A stretch of DNA of 64,000 nucleotides, taken from assembly GCA_003116975.1 (NCBI GenBank), contig BGKB01000021.1, forward strand, positions 496,001-560,000. The letters are read 5' to 3'. The notes below the pieces were generated by a model. That model worked only from the letters and a program-made list of their open reading frames with translations. It searched no databases and was not told where the DNA came from. The stretch is from Aurantiochytrium sp. KH105. Lineage: Eukaryota > Sar > Bigyra > Thraustochytrida > Thraustochytriidae. This document shows positions 11,301 to 20,085 of this stretch, piece by piece. The stretch's first letter is position 1; each line of letters begins with the position of its first letter. Position numbers and translations under genes: made by a program.

Positions 11301-12074
11301 CTCATCATGATTGGAGAGGGCCTTCTCAGCATCATTAATGCCGACGTGACGCAAGCGGTCGAGCATTACGTCAACTTCGTTCTTGGCTACGCCGTTATCG
11401 CCGCGACCAAGGTCAACTACTTTTTTATCCAGCGTTTCAACCCGCCTGAATTGGCAAGTCGAAAGTCACGTTTGCGCGGCGTCGCTGTGGCCTGGTTTCT
11501 GCCCATCTTCATGGTTGCGCTCAGTGCCGTCGGCGGCATTGCCGTTTGGACCTACGTCGAGGACTCTGACTTTGGCGCCCCCGTTGCCGATGAGTACATC
11601 TTTCGCGCCCTCCCTCTGTCTGTAGTTGCAGGCCTGCTCTGCTTCTTTGACTTCATGCACGAAGGCCCGCAAGAATTGGTTTACATGAAGTGCGCTCCAG
11701 GCGCACTTTCTCTCGTGTATCTAGCAAAATTGATTGCCATTGGCGGCTTTTGGCTCGAGATCTACGTTCATGTCCCCTCGAGCGCAACCTTGGGCCTCTT
11801 CTTTGTCGATCTTGCTTTGCTTTTCGTCGCACATGCGGCACATGTCGAGGTAAGGGCACGCGTCGCTGCGACCATTCACATTACTCGGACGGAAACTCCG
11901 CTTCCTGATGTGGAGACGGGCGCCGCTCCATCTTCGCAGGAGGATGAAACGCCTACGATTACTCTTGCGGATGAGGAGGGACCACAGCTCTGCGAGGATG
12001 ACAATGATGTTGTCGAAGACACCTATGAAGATGTCATTCCAGAAAATCGTGGTCGGGAGATTGCACTCGGCTAA
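8331..12074 (+). CDS. Large polytopic membrane protein with two LtrA-type domains
   Basis: A 1247-residue membrane protein resembling the bacterial low-temperature-requirement A (LtrA) family, present twice in one chain. The family signature E/S-x-LFFDLxYV appears as SSQLFFDLLYVGV near residue 120 and as EWQNLFYDLVVVALAY near residue 780. Each is followed by many hydrophobic segments and a proline-rich, wDVGF-containing block (IPWDVGFCILRFGQ and LPVDVGFLSHRESE). Residues about 59-96 are a His/Asp/Gly-rich stretch that could bind metal ions. The two halves are joined by a long charged cytosolic-type linker (about 485-755). The molecular function of LtrA proteins is not established, so no activity is assigned. 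The start is the first ATG. Loop sidedness and transport activity cannot be judged from sequence. Confidence 0.85.
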   Translation: MDPKLCVIVNRADSDLGPRGPELCKLVSQRWRQDSTVGLADLPNEDHSDDASAKRDASSEHHQGGEAGGHGGDEGGDHGDHDHDDHNHHHEVPRHKMPFYKAPYARYQWGVPRPNRHVGSSQLFFDLLYVGVSFRSGSLLGEDLTWKNVLIFLATILLMYGAWFSRLTFDAMLQFDDNCHRFLFVTQALLLGLAAHQLTEVSELEDYSNGQALGFTICMLASHLLQLGIWLELWITAHDQPNAKAYGRIAAIMECVPVCVIVISLAMILTEQSLLAVATVWLLTYIVSRLAWTGFVVSGSLSKANSIPWDVGFCILRFGQFTMLMLGEGVLQIIIFSGNDHGVDIPVLTADWIALFFLCYALMGILQLLHFTTLPFNENDHILLRGPVSVASMWIELFALYSCALVACGVALKKMLYLHNKLYPDVSYEDEDYQEAKYEAKKYSAKRDKYYFFLAAALACATFLLAVQQLLQVDIWEELGIRFSSQDEDVNSKAKPSLPDKSSDDDQAEEGSKKASLRSSPSPPSQRRRGSRRNRMYFAQGHERKRVWFARLVLVPCTFFPLGAADFDPVYVILIADVLLLALLSFDIFRGKFKRKRKLNRTVAAIIAIAKLKRFVRLRREQRERLQQECMERARLLANEQDGEKGRGSPEEDCSADHLQLFAEEEVQLHGYGDNKANAGQRHGRGRSNSESSTGSRSRRQSFVDGVLKTASAASGPVRLAHQMSSHRNHRAKNYVRIPALSTRKAIMRQLRATMRETAFYRPYVPRVDWQHLHSSHEMEWQNLFYDLVVVALAYRLNQVEFSDLENFQFSTLVLYVFEASAVLDCWNQRNILQSRFLSEDVFHRAVGLFQFGLVAFLSSEVIVSSQVRADPERFTNYLYSFATAKLLYELTTVMQAFELYFTFRNRNAPAEGSARRYIYHYSINVALLVCSFFCIAFEANVLLTVFLWGAGHYITLLLVFVESSTGCVTKRNSLPVDVGFLSHRESELGLIMIGEGLLSIINADVTQAVEHYVNFVLGYAVIAATKVNYFFIQRFNPPELASRKSRLRGVAVAWFLPIFMVALSAVGGIAVWTYVEDSDFGAPVADEYIFRALPLSVVAGLLCFFDFMHEGPQELVYMKCAPGALSLVYLAKLIAIGGFWLEIYVHVPSSATLGLFFVDLALLFVAHAAHVEVRARVAATIHITRTETPLPDVETGAAPSSQEDETPTITLADEEGPQLCEDDNDVVEDTYEDVIPENRGREIALG

Positions 12075-12306
12075 AATGCTGAACGAGGACTCTACTCACT
12101 TCACGCAGGCAAAAGAAGCAAACCTTCACCAAGTGAAAATGTTTCACCTTTTTTGGTCTCGGACGAGAATTTGGGCGGAATGCCACAAGCTTCTCTACCT
12201 ACCTCACTAATCCGATCCGCATGGATAACTAGATATTTTTGCACGTTTGGTAATTGCGAACACAGAAATGATCTAAACTTTACTCTTCTTTCAGCATTCG
12301 AGAGAC

Positions 12307-12512
12307 ATGCGAGGAGAAGCACGCGTGAGCAAACTTCATGAAATGAAGCGCAGCTCTGCGTAAAATTTGAGACCGCGCTCAAACAAAAAGGCAAAACAAG
12401 AATTCCTCGACGACATTCAAAATGCAGGAGAGAAGCAGCATACGTAAACAAACGTCATGAAAGGAAGTGCAACCGTGCGTGAAAATGAAGATCATGCTCA
12501 AAAAAGGGCACG
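12307..12512. repeat. Two tandem copies of a degenerate ~90-bp repeat (unit ~116 bp)
   Basis: Copies begin near 12307 and 12423. They share the core GAGAAGCA...GTAAACAAAC.TCATGAAA.GAAG.GCA and a following CTCAAA-rich tail. A third copy in the same orientation is at 14119-14178, just beyond the right inverted repeat. Read on the minus strand, the three copies encode a similar peptide around CASFHDVCLRMLLLSC, but each frame is short, so I treat this as repeat DNA and not a gene. Confidence 0.75.
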
Positions 12513-12894
12513 TGGCATATTTTTTAAGACCGTCTCCACGTAAGACCAGGAGACGATTTCCCATATTGGTGTACGGAGATTTGGCACTCGCGATATTCCG
12601 CACTTCAGCCAATCGCCTCGCCGGCGCGCAGACTCGCTCTGCCGCCGCCTGGCTGCCCAGAACACCCGGCGGCACGGCCGTGCAAGCCTTCGTTGTAAAG
12701 TTGTGTCACCCCCCTTTTTTCACCTCTTGCGTCTAATCATCGACGATGGACCAGCGCAGAACTGCGCGAAAGGGCGACTTTGCGCGGGCTTTGCGACCGT
12801 GTTTGCGGAGGAGACTGCCGCGCAGCTGGGCTAGATGGCAGGCAGAGGCAAGGAAACGCGTGGAGAAGACAAACTTGCTGTTAAATATCGTTTT

Positions 12895-13272
12895 TGGTCG
12901 GTTTTGCTTGCATTTTGCGAAATTTGGTCTTCACGTTGACAATCTTTGCCTTGATCTGGGTCTCTGTAGGGAAGCTAGCTGGCTTGGGCTCAACGTGTTG
13001 ATCAAGAAAAGTCTGCATGATTTGCTTGGGGGTCTTGCTTGGGTGTCTTGCTTGGGTTCGTGACCGTAAGAAGTTGAATCTCGCTGGCAGATTTGGCTTC
13101 CATGCCTTTTCGCCCTGTTCCTGATGACCCAGACTGTATAACTGCTGCAGCTGCTGCGTCCTTCGGTGCAAGCTCTGCTGCCCTTGCCAGTCTTTCAGCT
13201 TGCTCTCGAGCCTTCTGTTGAGTGCTGAGCTGCCCGATGAGCAACTTGATGCGTTCCTCATAAGGAAGACAC
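12895..13272 (-). pseudogene. C-terminal coding fragment inside the candidate element, frame-broken
   Basis: The fragment enters from the assembly gap on the minus strand. One frame reads a coiled-coil-like segment (YEERIKLLIGQLSTQQKARE, then QAERLARAAELAPKDAAAAA). Near 13020-13050 plausible coding passes to another frame reading KTPKQIMQTFLDQHVEPKPA then SFPTETQIKAKIVNVKTKFR, ending in a stop. The switch lies at a short direct repeat next to a run of five C, so a one-base indel or sequencing error could explain it. The tail resembles a small helical DNA-binding segment, but I do not recognise the family. Confidence 0.4.
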
Positions 13273-14019
13273 NNNNNNNNNNNNNNNNNNNNNNNNNNNN
13301 NNNNNNNNNNNNNNNNNNNNNNNNNNNNNNNNNNNNNNNNNNNNNNNNNNNNNNNNNNNNNNNNNNNNNNNNNNNNNNNNNNNNNNNNNNNNNNNNNNNN
13401 NNNNNNNNNNNNNNNNNNNNNNNNNNNNNNNNNNNNNNNNNNNNNNNNNNNNNNNNNNNNNNNNNNNNNNNNNNNNNNNNNNNNNNNNNNNNNNNNNNNN
13501 NNNNNNNNNNNNNNNNNNNNNNNNNNNNNNNNNNNNNNNNNNNNNNNNNNNNNNNNNNNNNNNNNNNNNNNNNNNNNNNNNNNNNNNNNNNNNNNNNNNN
13601 NNNNNNNNNNNNNNNNNNNNNNNNNNNNNNNNNNNNNNNNNNNNNNNNNNNNNNNNNNNNNNNNNNNNNNNNNNNNNNNNNNNNNNNNNNNNNNNNNNNN
13701 NNNNNNNNNNNNNNNNNNNNNNNNNNNNNNNNNNNNNNNNNNNNNNNNNNNNNNNNNNNNNNNNNNNNNNNNNNNNNNNNNNNNNNNNNNNNNNNNNNNN
13801 NNNNNNNNNNNNNNNNNNNNNNNNNNNNNNNNNNNNNNNNNNNNNNNNNNNNNNNNNNNNNNNNNNNNNNNNNNNNNNNNNNNNNNNNNNNNNNNNNNNN
13901 NNNNNNNNNNNNNNNNNNNNNNNNNNNNNNNNNNNNNNNNNNNNNNNNNNNNNNNNNNNNNNNNNNNNNNNNNNNNNNNNNNNNNNNNNNNNNNNNNNNN
14001 NNNNNNNNNNNNNNNNNNN
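13273..14019. other. Assembly gap (747 Ns)
   Basis: Unsequenced bases, with repeat DNA on both sides. Frames drawn across it are meaningless. Confidence 1.
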
Positions 14020-14118
14020 CCTCGCCGCGGTCTGCGAAACGCAAGTGCGGATTTTCGGGTCTGTCAAATCTCCGTATATTTTTGCTCCTGCTCTTAGAAA
14101 AAGACGGTCTTAAAAAAA

Positions 14119-14178
14119 CGCAGGAGAGAAGCAGTATGCGTAAACAAAGGTCATGAAAGGAAGCGCAACTGAGCGTAT
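14119..14178. repeat. Third copy of the 12.3-kb direct repeat
   Basis: It is about 85 percent identical by eye to the core at 12423-12480 and in the same orientation. It abuts the right inverted repeat of the candidate element and ends about 70 bases beyond the 3' end of the WD40 gene. Confidence 0.75.
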
Positions 14179-14245
14179 TCGTTAATGGCACATGGGTATA
14201 GATCTTCAACGCCAGCTCTTGCGCACTAATTTTCCCTTTTCTTTA

Positions 14246-16705
14246 TTACAGAGCAATCACCTGGAGCTTGCCGGTCGACGTGCCAATCACAATATATGAC
14301 GCGTCAGGAGCAAACAAGAGACGCGTGATTCCACGATTCTGCACATGGATGCGACGCAAGAGTGCATAATTGTGCATCGCATGGATATGGACGGTATTGT
14401 CAAAATATGCGAGCGCGAAAAAGCGACCATCGTTCGAAATAGCAACGGTAATAGCCCAAGTTGAAGAGGCAGCGCTCATGATGCTCTTGAGCAACTCAAA
14501 GGTGCTCAAGTCAACGATTTGCTGCGAGCCGTCCTTGGAAGCGGTCACAAGCAAGGCGGACCGCTGACGTCGCACCAAGACCTCCATGCTGACAATGACA
14601 TCCGAATGCAGATCGGTGAAAACGTGCATGGGCCGAAGAGCAAGCTCTTGCTCCTCGCATACCTGGCGCTCCGCCCGTGCCTCGAGGTCATCAAACTTGG
14701 GTGCATACGGTGCCATGAGCGGCGGAGAGTTCTTGGCAGCACTAACCGATCGAGACGACCCCTCCCTCCTTGTCGACGCCCTGTCACGCTTCTTCCATGG
14801 GGAACCCTTTGCATGGTCTGCAGAATGAATTCGCCAGAGGGCCACTCGGCCGTCGAGTCCACCCGAGACGAATCCTGCGTCCTCGGGAAGAAATCGAACC
14901 ACCTTGACCCAGCTTCCCTCGCGATGGCCACGGTACACGCGATAGCAAGCACCTGTCTCGATGGACCACAGTCGTACCGTTCCATCCATGCTTGCGGAGA
15001 GAATAAGCTTTCCATTTGCACTCAGGTCCCCATCCAAGATCGAGTCCGAGTGTCCGGTAAGCGTGCACGTGCAACGGCCTGTTCGACTGTCCCATACCTT
15101 GAGAGACATGTCAAACGAGACACTAACGATGAGCTTGTCGTCCGGTGAAAAGGCGCACCACGAAACTATCGAAGTATGTCCCGCAAAGAAACCCATGCAT
15201 GCCCCCGTTCGAATGTCCCAGATGCGCATGGCGCAGTCGTCGCCAGCAGTGAGAAGAATGTTCGGGTCCAGATGGCTTCGCGTGATGCAGCGCACAGCTG
15301 CATAATGAATGGGAACTGTCCACGGAAACACGTGCACGTCTAGGCCTTCGAGAATCTTGTCAATGATACGTAGCTTGCGAATCTGACGATGCATCGAGCG
15401 ATTGGCGCCTTGTTCGTGCGAGAGTCCGCGCAGGGACAGATTCATCATATTAAAGTGCACCAAATCAGCTTCGAAGCCAAGCGTCTTCTCCATGAGCGGG
15501 AGGCTGGCGCCAATGAGATGTGAAGCCAGCACATGGCCGTGCGCAATAAAGTCTGCCATGGTCTCGCTTTGCCGAAGAGCCTCAGCAAGACCAAGACCCG
15601 TCGTTAGCAAAATGGCACAAAGCGAGTACATGTCGATGAGAAGCTCGTTTTGCAGAAACGCCATGCAGCGCTTCCGCAAGTAGCTCAAAATTCGGTCCTC
15701 GGCAGTACCAAAGAGGGCCTCGATGGAGTATCTGCGATTGAGGCGCGCCTCGGGCTTGGACTGCGCCCCCCGCGCCTTCATACTGCCAGCCACTGCGTAC
15801 TGCTGCGCTTGGTCAAGAATTTTGACGAGGCCAGGCCTTTGTTCATGTTCTGTGCCAGGAATTCGCGCTCGTTGCGTGCATCGGGCAAGCCCATCAAATT
15901 CCCGCGGAGGGCTAGCATCGACTCCGTTTTGATCTCTTGCGTCTTGCAAAGCGAGTAACTGGCGCGCTTCTTCGACGCTTCGGAGAATCGAACGTTTGCG
16001 AAGACTGGATTGCACGGGGACATGACGGTGACTCACCAGAACTTCCTCTACTTCGCTCTCAAGCACCTGATATGCCTCTGGATCAATGCAGGGCACAAGT
16101 ATTTTAGGTTTGATACCGCCCAACTCATTCATGGCATCTTTGCGTTCGTTAAAAGTCTCCAGGTTAGCCATGCATGGTCGGATCGCGGTAAATGCATTCT
16201 GGTAAAGGGTTGACACACTTTGCAAGAGCGCAATGCCATTTAAATAGGCATCATGTTCGCGATCTCTCACCGCGGACTGCAGCTGTACCTTTGGATCGCG
16301 TGCAAAAGCGTCCATCCAATGTTCGAGATTTGTGCGCATGATGTTCATCTCATCTAAGAGGGCGCGCGAGGTACTTTGTAGCCTGGTTGGATGATCGACT
16401 GCGGACCAAGCTTCTTCGCAAAGAACGCACCGACGCAGGGCCTTCAACAGCGCATTCGTGTCCTCGTTTGCAGTTTGTGTCGCATCGCTTGTTGATTGAC
16501 TGGGCTCTTTTCCTTTCTCCTCTTCATCGCTTGGTGGCTCTGACACATCTTTTCCTTCAGCAATTCCGTAGACTTTCTGATAAATGCGACACGTGTGATT
16601 CATTGCGGGTAGTCGCTCGCATAGCTCCAGCGGTGTCTCAAGAAGGCGCACGAACTCGTGTCCCCCGGGCCTTGCGCGCTTCAGGTTGTTGTGTGGAGGC
16701 GCCAT
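14246..16705 (-). CDS. WD40-repeat protein of unknown role
   Basis: An 819-residue protein. The N-terminal half is helical and charged, with no domain I recognise. From about residue 460 onward it is a WD40 propeller, with clear repeats such as SHLDPNILLTAGDDCAMRIW, GHTSIVSWCAFSPDDKLIVS and GHSDSILDGDLSANGKLILS, and further repeats to the C-terminus. A Ser/Arg/Lys-rich insert interrupts the propeller near residues 635-670. The open frame extends upstream to 16888 without an ATG. The first ATG is at 16705 (MAPPHNNLKRARPGG), which I chose. It probably acts as a scaffold. The gene diverges from the one at 16981 across a short shared promoter. Confidence 0.85.
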   Translation of the reverse strand: MAPPHNNLKRARPGGHEFVRLLETPLELCERLPAMNHTCRIYQKVYGIAEGKDVSEPPSDEEEKGKEPSQSTSDATQTANEDTNALLKALRRCVLCEEAWSAVDHPTRLQSTSRALLDEMNIMRTNLEHWMDAFARDPKVQLQSAVRDREHDAYLNGIALLQSVSTLYQNAFTAIRPCMANLETFNERKDAMNELGGIKPKILVPCIDPEAYQVLESEVEEVLVSHRHVPVQSSLRKRSILRSVEEARQLLALQDARDQNGVDASPPREFDGLARCTQRARIPGTEHEQRPGLVKILDQAQQYAVAGSMKARGAQSKPEARLNRRYSIEALFGTAEDRILSYLRKRCMAFLQNELLIDMYSLCAILLTTGLGLAEALRQSETMADFIAHGHVLASHLIGASLPLMEKTLGFEADLVHFNMMNLSLRGLSHEQGANRSMHRQIRKLRIIDKILEGLDVHVFPWTVPIHYAAVRCITRSHLDPNILLTAGDDCAMRIWDIRTGACMGFFAGHTSIVSWCAFSPDDKLIVSVSFDMSLKVWDSRTGRCTCTLTGHSDSILDGDLSANGKLILSASMDGTVRLWSIETGACYRVYRGHREGSWVKVVRFLPEDAGFVSGGLDGRVALWRIHSADHAKGSPWKKRDRASTRREGSSRSVSAAKNSPPLMAPYAPKFDDLEARAERQVCEEQELALRPMHVFTDLHSDVIVSMEVLVRRQRSALLVTASKDGSQQIVDLSTFELLKSIMSAASSTWAITVAISNDGRFFALAYFDNTVHIHAMHNYALLRRIHVQNRGITRLLFAPDASYIVIGTSTGKLQVIAL

Positions 16706-16980
16706 GGTTTGTTCACGTGATCTCCTACTCGGGGCACGAAGTCCACGTTCAAGCGCAACGAGCGCGACTGGCAGCGTGCTTGGTGCTTGGCACAACTCAG
16801 CTCTGTCTTTGCTGCGGCAACTTCGCCGGGCGAAAGTGTCCCTTTCATCACGAGAGCCCTCTTGTGCCACAGTGCATTGGCGCTTCAACGGTTCTTTTCC
16901 CGTCCTTCATGGTGAACGATCGAACGATCGAAGAAACGAAGCAAGCCCGGTTTGTGAATCAAGAGCACGCGGCCTTGGCC
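16706..16980. promoter_or_regulatory. Short shared region between two divergent genes
   Basis: Only about 275 bases separate the WD40 start and the start chosen for the plus-strand gene, or about 200 if that gene begins at the ATG at 16909. Both promoters must therefore lie in or overlap this stretch. I cannot name individual elements. Confidence 0.4.
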
Positions 16981-17850
16981 ATGGCGGACAACGGCGACGA
17001 TGGTGACAGCCAACTGGCTGCCACCGGCGCCTTGGAGGTGGGTCTGGCAGCTACGATACGTGAAAGGGGCCAACGGGAAAGAACGCTCGAGGCTCTCGAG
17101 GTCGCGGCAGACCTCTTGCACAGCGAATCAAGCTCTTGTGCGGACCGCGACGACACGCTCGAGGAAAAGAGTAGAAGAAACTGTCGTGATGAAGCACGGC
17201 ACGGACGCTTTCAAGAATCGGCGACGGCGAAGAGCATCGAATCACGATGCAGACATATGCGAATAGGTCCGGATGCTTTTACAGATTTACAAGAGCTCCA
17301 CGCGTGCGTTTTGCTGGGTTTCGCTTGGAAAGATTTCGTAGAGGCATCTTTGAAGGTGCAGACGGCCGATTCAGAAGAAAGTTTTGTGCAGCTCGCCATG
17401 GACAGCGACATTGTAGATGCTCGCAGGAGCCACTTGATTTGCCATGCCTCGGAAGGATTTTTCCTCCCTGTTCAAGATGAGATTTCTCCTGTCTTTGACG
17501 ACAGCGGCCGCGTCCCTGGTGGGTGGATCGGAACGAGTGGCCAGCTTCTTGCCGAGCTGGCGGCCCTAAGCCCAGTGTTGGACATTGCGCTTCGACCTCT
17601 TCGTGGCGCCGTTCGTCGAGGCGGCGGCTTTGACGTGAGCGAGGATGCCCTAGCCAGGCTTCGCAAATGTACATCATTTTTGCAGAATCAAGCTCCCAAG
17701 AGCTTCAATGCAAGCTTTCAAGATCAGGAGACACGATTACGAAACTCTGTCTTGCACACGTGGTTCGTGCTCTTCGAAGGTGCAAGGCTCTCGCAAGAGA
17801 CCGGCTCTGCATTAATATTACATGTCCCGCCTCATCGACGTCTTGCATAA
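16981..17850 (+). CDS. Unrecognised 289-residue protein
   Basis: Starts at MADNGDDGDSQLAATGALEV. An in-frame ATG at 16909 would add 24 residues. The first ~90 residues are charged and probably disordered. The rest is a compact, mostly helical region with blocks such as ELHACVLLGFAWKDFVEASL, RVPGGWIGTSGQLLAELAAL and RNSVLHTWFVLFEGARL. No signal peptide or membrane segment is evident. I do not recognise a family. Expression may be linked to the WD40 gene through the shared divergent promoter, but that is inference. Confidence 0.65.
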   Translation: MADNGDDGDSQLAATGALEVGLAATIRERGQRERTLEALEVAADLLHSESSSCADRDDTLEEKSRRNCRDEARHGRFQESATAKSIESRCRHMRIGPDAFTDLQELHACVLLGFAWKDFVEASLKVQTADSEESFVQLAMDSDIVDARRSHLICHASEGFFLPVQDEISPVFDDSGRVPGGWIGTSGQLLAELAALSPVLDIALRPLRGAVRRGGGFDVSEDALARLRKCTSFLQNQAPKSFNASFQDQETRLRNSVLHTWFVLFEGARLSQETGSALILHVPPHRRLA

Positions 17851-18316
17851 ATGGAAAACAAAAAAGGGAAGGCTTGGAATGTTATTAGAATGCCTGCTGG
17901 ACGATCGATTCAGGGCCCTCGTAGCGGCAAGTTTATTTCGACGACAAGGTCAGGGTGAAGAGCACAGTTTGATTTGCGTGGCACTTTGAGCAAAATTGTG
18001 ATACGTTTGCAAGCTCGCTTTCGTGAGAACAAGAGAGAAGGACGACCAATGCAGAACGGAGTACAGTCTCTCATGCTTGCTTGCCTTGCTGTTTCCGGAG
18101 GAGGACGAGTCGAGGCGGTCCCCACGCACGAACAGCGTCAGAAATAACGTTTTCGATTCTTTGAGGTCGTCGATTGAAAAGCTGCGGCGCTCAACCACCA
18201 AAGCAAAGCAGAACAAAACAAAACAAAATATCCGCGACGGCGCGCGCGGGGTGAGGCGATACGATACGATCGCGACGTAGAGACGGGCGCCTGGAGGGCA
18301 GGCGGCTCGCGCGGCG
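17851..18316. other. Intergenic region upstream of RAE1
   Basis: 466 bases containing the 3' end of the preceding gene and the RAE1 5' leader, including an AACAAAACAAAAC-type A-rich tract near 18208-18228. I see no gene in it. Confidence 0.55.
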
Positions 18317-19672
18317 ATGTCGTTCGGGACTTCGTTCGGGTCGTCGTCCTTTGGCGGCGGCGGCGGCGGCGGCGGCTTCGGCGCCACCAACAATGGCGGG
18401 AGCGGCGGCTTCTCGTTTGGCGGCGGTAACACGGGCGGCAACACGGGCGGCGGGGGCTTTGGCCAGCCTGCAGCGAACGGAGGAGGCTTCATGCAGCAGT
18501 CGCAACCGCAACAGATGCAGGGAAATCAGGGCGGAAACGCCGCTGGTGGGCTGCCATTTGGCATGGTCATGAGCGAGAACAACGACTACGAGATCCCCCG
18601 CGACCAGAACTCGGCGCAGGACTCCTTTTCGAGCGTAGCGTGGTCTCCCGTGCAAGGATCGAACTTGCTGATTGCCGGCTCGTGGGACGGCAAAGTCCGG
18701 TGCTACGAGGTGCAGGATAACGGCCACCAATTCCAGGCGCAGCTGCAGGCAAGTGTTGACTGCGGCGCGCCTGTTTTGGATGTGTGCTTTAAGCACGATG
18801 GCACTGGCTGCTTCGCTGCGACCGCTGGAAACATGGCTAAGATGTGGACCTTTTCTAGCAGCGGGCAGCAGACTGCGCAAGACGTCGGCAAGCACGATGC
18901 GCCGATTCGTGCTATTCGATGGATCCAGGAGTCAAACCTTTTGGCTACGGCCGGCTGGGATAACAAGCTCCGGTACTGGGATCTGCGCTCGTCGCAGCCT
19001 GTGCTGGATCTTCAGCTCCCGGGACGGTGCGACTGCATGGACATTAAGTTCCCGTACGCTGTAGTTGCGACGGGTGGCACGGAGGACGAGCGCCAAGTGA
19101 TTATTTACAATCTTCAGAACAACCCACGCGTTCCAGAGCGCGTCATGAACGAGCAGCCGCCAAGCAATACTACCCTGGCGAACAATCGGCCTGCACAAAC
19201 CAAGCCGCTCAAGCGCCAGTACCGCACCGTTGCCATATTTCCGAACGGGGGTGGTTTTGCCGTTGCGAGTATTGAGGGACGTTGTTCAATTCAGTACTTT
19301 CAGAGTCATCGGCTGAAAGACAACTTTGCGTTCAAGTGCCATCGCGACAAGAACAACAAGCAGATTTTCTCAGTCAACGAAATCGCCATTCACCAACAGT
19401 TCGGCACCTTTGCTACTGTAGGAAACGATGGCATGTGGAACTTTTGGGACAAGGATTCGAAGCAGCGTCTCAAGGCCGGTCAGCCCGTCAAGATGCAGAC
19501 CGGCGATGTCGTGCCTATCGTTGCGTGCGCTTTCAATACAGCAGGAAACCTTTTCGCATACGCTGTTTCATACGATTGGAGCAAGGGCGCCCAAGGCTGC
19601 CCCAATGCGAATGTCTCGACCATTATGATCCACCGAACCACGGAGAATGAGATTAAGCCAAAGACTCGCTAA
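18317..19672 (+). CDS. RAE1: RAE1/Gle2 mRNA export factor
   Basis: A 451-residue WD40 protein of the nuclear pore. RAE1 binds the GLEBS motif of NUP98 and takes part in mRNA export and spindle checkpoint control in animals. The propeller (from about residue 85) shows family signatures: LLIAGSWDGKVRCYEVQDNG, PVLDVCFKHDGTGCFAATAG, KHDAPIRAIRW, LATAGWDNKLRYWDLRSSQP, IFPNGGGFAVASIEGRCSIQ, NFAFKCHRDKN and FAYAVSYDWSKG. An unusually long Gly-rich N-terminus of about 85 residues with SFG, FGG and GFGQ motifs precedes it. Animal RAE1 has a much shorter FG-containing start. The first ATG was used. The gene converges on the tyrosinase fusion. Confidence 0.96.
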   Translation: MSFGTSFGSSSFGGGGGGGGFGATNNGGSGGFSFGGGNTGGNTGGGGFGQPAANGGGFMQQSQPQQMQGNQGGNAAGGLPFGMVMSENNDYEIPRDQNSAQDSFSSVAWSPVQGSNLLIAGSWDGKVRCYEVQDNGHQFQAQLQASVDCGAPVLDVCFKHDGTGCFAATAGNMAKMWTFSSSGQQTAQDVGKHDAPIRAIRWIQESNLLATAGWDNKLRYWDLRSSQPVLDLQLPGRCDCMDIKFPYAVVATGGTEDERQVIIYNLQNNPRVPERVMNEQPPSNTTLANNRPAQTKPLKRQYRTVAIFPNGGGFAVASIEGRCSIQYFQSHRLKDNFAFKCHRDKNNKQIFSVNEIAIHQQFGTFATVGNDGMWNFWDKDSKQRLKAGQPVKMQTGDVVPIVACAFNTAGNLFAYAVSYDWSKGAQGCPNANVSTIMIHRTTENEIKPKTR

Positions 19673-20085
19673 TTTCCAGGATTCCCCCCCCCCCCCCCCA
19701 AAAAAAAAGAAACAAAGAAGGAAGTCTGAAGCTTCAGGTCTTGCACATTGTGTGCGGGACATTTGATCTCAGCTAGAGGTAGTCTTTTGCTTGATCCGTA
19801 GGAAAAGTAAAGTTGTAATCGGATAACAAAAAGAAAAGAAGAGATTGATTCGCTACGTACGCATGATGCGCTGCACAAAGGAAAAGAAGGAAGAAAAACC
19901 ATGACGGTCCCTTTGCTGTCTCCTTGTGCACTATCACTTGTGTTCGTGTATGCAAAGCGAGCCGACTTTGTTCAAATGGGAATCGGGCGGAATCGGGAGG
20001 CGAAAAAGACAAAACAACTAGGCTTTTTACACCGACATGAAAAACAAAACAATGAAAGATCTTTCGGATCAAATTCGCAAAATTT
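19673..20085. other. Convergent 3' region with poly-C/poly-A run
   Basis: 413 bases between the 3' ends of RAE1 and the tyrosinase fusion. Right after the RAE1 stop there is a run of C followed by a run of A near 19683-19708. No gene is evident. Confidence 0.6.

Larger units (their letters stand above)
12519..14117. mobile_element. Candidate inverted-repeat DNA transposon, interrupted by an assembly gap
   Basis: About 80-bp imperfect inverted repeats face each other at 12519-12606 and 14042-14117. Both read outside-to-inside TTTTTTAAGACCGTCT..., then ACGGAGATTTG, then CCGCACTT. Between them are 747 Ns and the 3' end of a minus-strand coding region. Direct ~90-bp repeats lie just outside both ends. 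The layout fits a terminal-inverted-repeat transposon, but no transposase catalytic motif is visible because the interior is missing, and I could not define a target-site duplication. Confidence 0.5.

Noticed and set aside
12881-14209. 442-codon minus-strand frame across the assembly gap
   Set aside because: Most of it is Ns; only the fragment left of the gap was kept, as a broken coding remnant.
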